Origin: Thermodesulfobacteriota bacterium
GTDB lineage: Bacteria; Desulfobacterota; S145-22
DNA: 9,896 nucleotides
NCBI GenBank assembly: GCA_024763435.1
Contig: JANTFN010000051.1
Span: 1-9,896 of the forward strand
Reading direction: 5' to 3'
The position numbers were made by a program, and so were the translations under genes. The notes below the pieces were generated by a model. It worked only from the letters and a program-made list of their open reading frames with translations, searched no databases and was not told the DNA's origin. Shown here in pieces: positions 6,515-9,896 of the stretch (position 1 is the first letter of the stretch; every line of letters begins with the position of its first letter).

Positions 6515-7441
6515 ATGTTTGTTGAAGCAGAACATTTAAAACTGACGATCAAGAGTACATCCATCTTGAATGATGTAAACCTGCACCTTGCAGGGGGAAA
6601 GATATACGGACTTTTAGGACCCAACGGCGCAGGTAAAAGTACCACCATTGCTGTTATCCTTGGCTTATATGACACAGACGGTGGGACGCTGAAGCTTTTC
6701 GATGAACCTGCGGGGAAACACTCAATGGAGGCGATTCAACGGATTGGCGTGATGCCGGAGCGTGCGGGTTTCTATGACTGGATGAGTGCCCGCGAATACC
6801 TTGAATGGTATGCAGAGTTATACGGCGGGATACAATTCCCCATTTCCGATCTCCTTGACCAGGTTGGATTGAAGCATGTGAGTAATTCTCCGGTAGGTCA
6901 TTTTTCCCGTGGCATGCGGCAGCGGCTTGCCCTTGCCCGCGCTTTATCTCATAATCCGGACCTGCTTATCCTGGATGAGCCTACCAGCGGGCTTGACCCG
7001 CGCGGCCGCAGAGAAATTCATGACCTTCTGCTTTCCCTTGCCCGTGAAAAGGGCACGGGCATTCTTTTAAGTACCCACTTATTAGATGATGTGGACCGCC
7101 TATGCGATTTCATCGGTATCATCCACAAAGGGCAGACAGTCCTGGAGGGATCTTCGAATGAACTCCTAAACACGCCCGGTTCAGGGCACAAATTTCGTTT
7201 GCGGTTGAGGAACATACCCAATGCAGATACCCTGCCAAATGGTGTTCACCTGACAGGCCGGAAAGGCAACTGGTGGCATGTTTCCCTGTCATCGGGTATC
7301 AACCCGCCATTGCTCTGGCGTGCCCTGCTGAAAAGCGGCTGGCAAATCAGCGAGATCCACGGGGAAGGCAATGGCCTGGAAGAATTGTATTTTCAAATGA
7401 CAAGTGAAAGGGGCAACACCTTCGGGGAGGAGTTATTATGA
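6515..7441 (+). CDS. ABC-2 type transporter ATP-binding protein
   Basis: This 308-residue cytoplasmic ATPase powers the permease encoded next to it. Motifs in order: Walker A GPNGAGKST (35-43), a Q-loop region reading VMPERAGFYDWMS as is common in the NatA/CcmA-like branch, the ABC signature FSRGM (130-134) in place of LSGGQ, Walker B LLILDEP (150-156), the D-loop SGLD and the switch histidine in STHLLDDVD (H188). After the nucleotide-binding domain come about 100 residues (including FRLRLRNIP and the WHVSLSSG region) like the C-terminal extensions of drug and lipid exporters of this branch. The ATG at 6515 is preferred because GGAGGG lies seven nt ahead; upstream in-frame starts at 6500 and 6440 lack such a site. 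The stop overlaps the permease start as ATGA, showing translational coupling. The cargo is unknown. Confidence 0.95.
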   Translation: MFVEAEHLKLTIKSTSILNDVNLHLAGGKIYGLLGPNGAGKSTTIAVILGLYDTDGGTLKLFDEPAGKHSMEAIQRIGVMPERAGFYDWMSAREYLEWYAELYGGIQFPISDLLDQVGLKHVSNSPVGHFSRGMRQRLALARALSHNPDLLILDEPTSGLDPRGRREIHDLLLSLAREKGTGILLSTHLLDDVDRLCDFIGIIHKGQTVLEGSSNELLNTPGSGHKFRLRLRNIPNADTLPNGVHLTGRKGNWWHVSLSSGINPPLLWRALLKSGWQISEIHGEGNGLEELYFQMTSERGNTFGEELL

Positions 7442-8193
7442 CTCCTGTCAGAATTATAGCAGTCAAGGAATACCGGGCTCTTTTGAAAAACCAGCGAGGC
7501 CTTGTCTGCCTGTTGGCTTTCAGCATATTGCTTTCTGCCTTCGCGATAGTATTAATCAGCAACAGAGAGCTGAGTCTGTTGGACAATGCCCAGGTTGTCT
7601 ATATGATGACTGGCACTATCACGGCTGCCGGTGCTTTAATCGCCGTTATTCTCGGCAGTGACAGCTATGCCGGCGAGCGGGAACGCGGAACCCTGATTCC
7701 TCTGCTGACAGCACCCATCACACCGGGTGAGCTTCTTATGGGTAAAGCGGCAGGCATCATAATTGCCTGGGGTGTGATGTATGGCCTGTCATTACCTTAC
7801 CTGTGGGCAGTTGGGGCAAGCGGGCAGAACCTTCTGCAGGCTGTCTTCTATCTCGCATTATTCGGTACCCCCGTAGTGCTTGGCTTTGGATACCTGTCTA
7901 TGGCCCTGTCCGCGGAAACCGGCCATGTCTTAACCGCACTGTTGAACAGCCTTCTTGTGCTGATTTTTTCCACAAGCCCCCTGCTGATCGGCCCGGGGCT
8001 GCGCAACAGTGCGGCAGGTCGGTTCCTGGATGCAATCAATCCTTTCTCAGGAGCGCTTAATACCTACGACGCGGTCATCATTGACGGAAATTCTTTCCTT
8101 GCCCAGCTTCCACGTCTGGCCCTTGTGGTCGTCTGGCTCGGGTTGACGTTTGCAGCCGCCCGCGTTGCTTCGCGCCATCCACGTTTTATGTAA
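7438..8193 (+). CDS. ABC-2 family membrane permease
   Basis: This 251-residue inner-membrane protein has about six hydrophobic segments (near 21-40, 53-73, 104-124, 131-153, 163-185 and 224-243). Between segments two and three lies SYAGERERGTLIPLLTAPITPGELLMGK, the E-R-x-x-G-T-L coupling region that marks ABC-2 permeases of the NosY/GldF type. It forms the export channel with the ATPase encoded just upstream, most likely two copies of each. Its ATG lies inside the ATPase stop (ATGA), with a GGGGAGGAG ribosome site at the end of the ATPase gene. Only one permease gene is present. The next gene starts 15 nt after the stop. Export is the usual direction for this family; the cargo is not evident. 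Confidence 0.93.
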   Translation: MTPVRIIAVKEYRALLKNQRGLVCLLAFSILLSAFAIVLISNRELSLLDNAQVVYMMTGTITAAGALIAVILGSDSYAGERERGTLIPLLTAPITPGELLMGKAAGIIIAWGVMYGLSLPYLWAVGASGQNLLQAVFYLALFGTPVVLGFGYLSMALSAETGHVLTALLNSLLVLIFSTSPLLIGPGLRNSAAGRFLDAINPFSGALNTYDAVIIDGNSFLAQLPRLALVVVWLGLTFAAARVASRHPRFM

Positions 8194-8208
8194 AGCAAAG
8201 GAAAATTT

Positions 8209-8745
8209 ATGTCTTTCAAGAAGATATTTTTCGCAATAGTGGTTTTATCCATAACAAGTGTTGTTTCCACTCATGCCGGAACCATATGTATTTCTCTTGC
8301 CCCCGACACAGCAAATTCATCCCGGCCTGCTATGGGTAATTTCCTGCACTTTCACAGTATAATAAAGAATATTGGGGATAAATCTGTTGAAGGATTGGTG
8401 GCCTGGATCAGCCTGATAGAAATTGATCCGGGTCATGAACAACCGGTAGATCTGGAAGACTGGAGTGCCCATAAGGCCATCACGGTTGCGCGGATGAAAC
8501 CCGGCGATACTCTCAAAACCGTCTGGCCCATACGACTGATTCAACATGGCCGTTACCGGGTTGCAATTTGTGCGGCCGACCGTAACCACCCAGCTATTTA
8601 TACCAGCCCTCCCTTGGAGTTTCATGTTGCAAAAAAACCTGTGATTCAATCCAACCGCATTTTTCCGGTCGCCTTTGGGCTGCCCCTGCTGCTTATCGGC
8701 CTCATCTTTTACCGGAAGCGTCAAAACAGGAGGGCGCGCATTTGA
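8209..8745 (+). CDS. Signal-peptide protein with a beta-sandwich-like domain and C-terminal membrane anchor
   Basis: This 178-residue protein begins with a signal peptide (MSFKKIFFAIVVLSITSVVSTHA, cleavage likely after residue 23). A periplasmic region of about 120 residues follows with the alternating pattern of an Ig-like CARDB/NEW3-type fold: FHSIIKNIGDKSVEGLVAWISL, ARMKPGDTLKTVWPIRL, GRYRVAICA and SPPLEFHV. A membrane helix at about 151-168 and a very basic tail RKRQNRRARI end it, so it is anchored in the inner membrane with the domain outside. The ribosome site AAAGGA lies six nt before the ATG. It follows the permease by 15 nt and closes the operon. I infer that it presents or receives cargo for the exporter. 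Two cysteines (C26, C121) might pair. The fold is judged by eye only. Confidence 0.75.
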   Translation: MSFKKIFFAIVVLSITSVVSTHAGTICISLAPDTANSSRPAMGNFLHFHSIIKNIGDKSVEGLVAWISLIEIDPGHEQPVDLEDWSAHKAITVARMKPGDTLKTVWPIRLIQHGRYRVAICAADRNHPAIYTSPPLEFHVAKKPVIQSNRIFPVAFGLPLLLIGLIFYRKRQNRRARI

Positions 8746-8812
8746 AATCCCCGGGCCCCTTTCCACCTAAGAAGCGCGCAGGCCGTTTTTCAGCCTTGTT
8801 CGTATAAAGCTA

Positions 8813-8836
8813 AAATATTAGAAAATGGTAATATTT
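8813..8836. promoter_or_regulatory. Perfect 8-8-8 dyad just upstream of the efflux operon promoter
   Basis: AAATATTA (8813-8820) and TAATATTT (8829-8836) are perfect inverted repeats around an 8-bp spacer. The dyad ends six bp before the -35 box of the promoter at 8843-8871, the usual place for an activator site. The arms are pure A/T, so chance cannot be excluded. Confidence 0.4.
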
Positions 8837-8842
8837 CAGTCA

Positions 8843-8871
8843 TTGTCAAATAATTTTCCGTGGCTTATATT
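8843..8871 (+). promoter_or_regulatory. Strong sigma-70-like promoter of the small-protein/tolC operon
   Basis: TTGTCA (8843-8848) and TATATT (8866-8871), 17 nt apart, each match five of six consensus bases; this is the best promoter match I found in the window. Transcription would start near 8878, about 47 nt ahead of the first start codon. It separates this operon from the ABC cassette. Confidence 0.6.
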
Positions 8872-8924
8872 ATTTAAAACTTACCTGACGAACCAGCCAT
8901 TGAAAGCTGAAGGAGATGAAAATA

Positions 8925-9128
8925 ATGAAATATTCACGACCCGTCAACTCCTGTCAAAATGACAGGCCTCCAAAAGAAGCTCGTGCGGTTTCCGGCAAAA
9001 GAAACGATATTTGCTGCGATAATCCCCTCACGCAAGTCGGAGAAACCCTGTTTTTATTGGTAAAAGCATTTATTGAAACGCTGGCTTTCTGCTATGTGGA
9101 ATGGAAAATAAGAAGGAGAATCCAATGA
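8925..9128 (+). CDS. 67-residue single-span membrane protein, unknown function, coupled to the tolC-type gene
   Basis: I do not recognise this protein. It starts with a polar, basic segment of about 35 residues, has one likely membrane helix (GETLFLLVKAFIETLAFCYV, about 39-58), and ends with KIRRRIQ. Four cysteines are present: C10, C30, C31 and C56, with a Cys-Cys pair just before the helix. The ATG at 8925 is chosen because AAGGAG lies nine nt ahead; the in-frame ATG at 8916 directly abuts that site. Three lines support a real gene: a good promoter, a good ribosome site, and a stop codon that overlaps the next start as ATGA, so its translation is coupled to the efflux protein. A metal-binding or efflux-accessory role is possible from the cysteines and context, but is only a guess. 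Confidence 0.68.
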   Translation: MKYSRPVNSCQNDRPPKEARAVSGKRNDICCDNPLTQVGETLFLLVKAFIETLAFCYVEWKIRRRIQ

Positions 9129-9896
9129 TGGTTTCTAAACTGAAGTTGAAGACAAAAGGCCTGCCTGCCGCGGCTGCGGCGCAGGGTGGTGGTTTCATTT
9201 TTCTCTTCAGCCTTTTAATCCTGAGCCTGTTTCTGGGGGGGTGCGCATCCTACCACCCCAGGCCAATGACTCACGCTTCCGTTGCGAAGGCCCTTGCCGC
9301 ACCGGATAAAAAGGCGTTGAAAATTCGCGCTTCAAAATTCAAACATCCAATTCTACGCCCTGTCCCCATCGATTTTTCAAACGGTCTGTCGCCCGACGAA
9401 GCTGCCATCATTGCCGTGCTTGTCAATCCACACTTAAGGGCTGCAAGGGATGAAAGGGCCCTGGCCGGTGCCCAGCTCATCGAAGCGGGCATCCTCCCCA
9501 ACCCCCAGCTTTCGGCAAGCCTTGAGGTTCCCACCAGCGGCGCAACCGAAGGAACCATTAACGCCTACGGACTTCAGCTTGACTGGGACATATCCGCGCT
9601 TATCACCCGGAATGCCCGTGTGAATAGCGCGAAGGCGCACCGGGGTGCCGTCAATCTCTCCGTGGCATGGCGAGAATGGCAGGCGGCGGAGGCGGCGCGT
9701 CTCCACTGGGTCAGGGTCTTCTGGCTTGAGCGAAAGACCCGGCTACTTGAAAACTCCACAGGCGAATTTAAAAAGAACCTTAAAATTGTGGAAAAGGCCG
9801 TGGAACTGGGGGGGCAAACCGCCATGGACCTTGCCGCGGCAAAGACCGCCTGGCAAAAAGCGCGTGTTGCCCTGGCCCAGGCCAGAGAAAGCACCG
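9125..9896 (+). CDS. TolC/CzcC-family outer-membrane efflux lipoprotein, cut at the right edge
   Basis: The frame is open from the ATG at 9125 to the end of the window, giving the first 257 residues. It has a lipoprotein signal with lipobox LGGC (C40), after a basic start and a long hydrophobic stretch. From about residue 88 the TolC repeat begins: LSPDEAAIIAVLVNPHLRAA, then ALAGAQLIEAGILPNPQLSASLE, the hallmark of the outer-membrane efflux family. Later come long helices (WREWQAAEAARLHWVRVFWL, and LGGQTAMDLAAAKTAWQKAR). The family forms trimeric channels that link RND or other pumps to the outside; the lipoprotein form and position first in an operon suit CzcC/CusC-type systems, so adaptor and pump genes would be expected to the right. 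The ribosome site AAGGAG lies six nt before the ATG, which overlaps the preceding stop. A second ATG at 9128 is an alternative start. Confidence 0.94.
   Translation, partial: MMVSKLKLKTKGLPAAAAAQGGGFIFLFSLLILSLFLGGCASYHPRPMTHASVAKALAAPDKKALKIRASKFKHPILRPVPIDFSNGLSPDEAAIIAVLVNPHLRAARDERALAGAQLIEAGILPNPQLSASLEVPTSGATEGTINAYGLQLDWDISALITRNARVNSAKAHRGAVNLSVAWREWQAAEAARLHWVRVFWLERKTRLLENSTGEFKKNLKIVEKAVELGGQTAMDLAAAKTAWQKARVALAQAREST

Noticed and set aside
8317..8766. A 149-codon minus-strand frame opposite the anchored protein gene
   Set aside because: No start signal or recognisable domain, and the + strand gene there has a signal peptide, ribosome site and operon context.
8746..8812. A terminator after the ABC cassette
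   Set aside because: Only a 4-bp AGGC/GCCT stem near a short T-run could be found; too weak to call.
1..9896. CRISPR array, tRNA, rRNA, insertion sequence or prophage genes
   Set aside because: No regularly spaced repeats, no cloverleaf or rRNA-like stretch, and no transposase or integrase motif were seen on either strand.

Overview
The window comes from a Gram-negative bacterium. It carries the lipoprotein start of a TolC-type outer-membrane efflux protein, a periplasmic HtrA/DegP protease fragment, an ArnT-like membrane glycosyltransferase and several Sec signal peptides. The moderate base composition, strong AAGGAG-type ribosome sites, an RRM protein and an FSRGM-signature ABC-2 ATPase would suit a Desulfobacterota-like (delta-proteobacterial) lineage. 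That placement is an impression, because no rRNA or other phylogenetic marker is present.

Layout. Apart from one fragment at the left edge, all genes are on the + strand. (1) Bases 1-97 read on the minus strand as the catalytic-serine part of an HtrA protease. From base 95 the + strand reads as the PDZ1-PDZ2 part of an HtrA protease. The two pieces meet head-on at a 10-bp perfect palindrome, so the protease gene is internally inverted or the assembly is chimeric here. (2) 1048-3260: a PAP2-family lipid phosphatase and a HAMP histidine kinase 17 nt downstream, with no response regulator in view. (3) 3287-3769: a free-standing small RRM RNA-binding protein with a good sigma-70-like promoter, a leader of about 125 nt that can fold in mutually exclusive ways, and a perfect 12-bp hairpin behind the gene. 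(4) 3770-4108: a gap with no convincing gene, containing a dyad; then 4109-5866, an ArnT/GT-C glycosyltransferase. (5) 6020-8745: a probable operon encoding a secreted PepSY protein, an ABC-2 ATPase, an ABC-2 permease (ATGA overlap with the ATPase) and a signal-peptide protein with a C-terminal membrane anchor. (6) 8843-9896: a strong-looking promoter with a perfect dyad just upstream, a 67-residue cysteine-containing single-span protein, and a TolC/CzcC-family lipoprotein that starts inside the small gene's stop codon and runs off the right edge.

How the genes may work together (inference). HtrA, PAP2 phosphatase, sensor kinase and ArnT-like transferase fit an envelope-stress or lipid-modification group. 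The ABC exporter with its PepSY and anchored partner, and the TolC-type efflux operon, would add export functions. The least ordinary items are the inverted HtrA junction, the switch-like leader of the RRM gene, the promoter/dyad with the coupled small membrane protein ahead of tolC, and the four-gene PepSY/ABC cassette.
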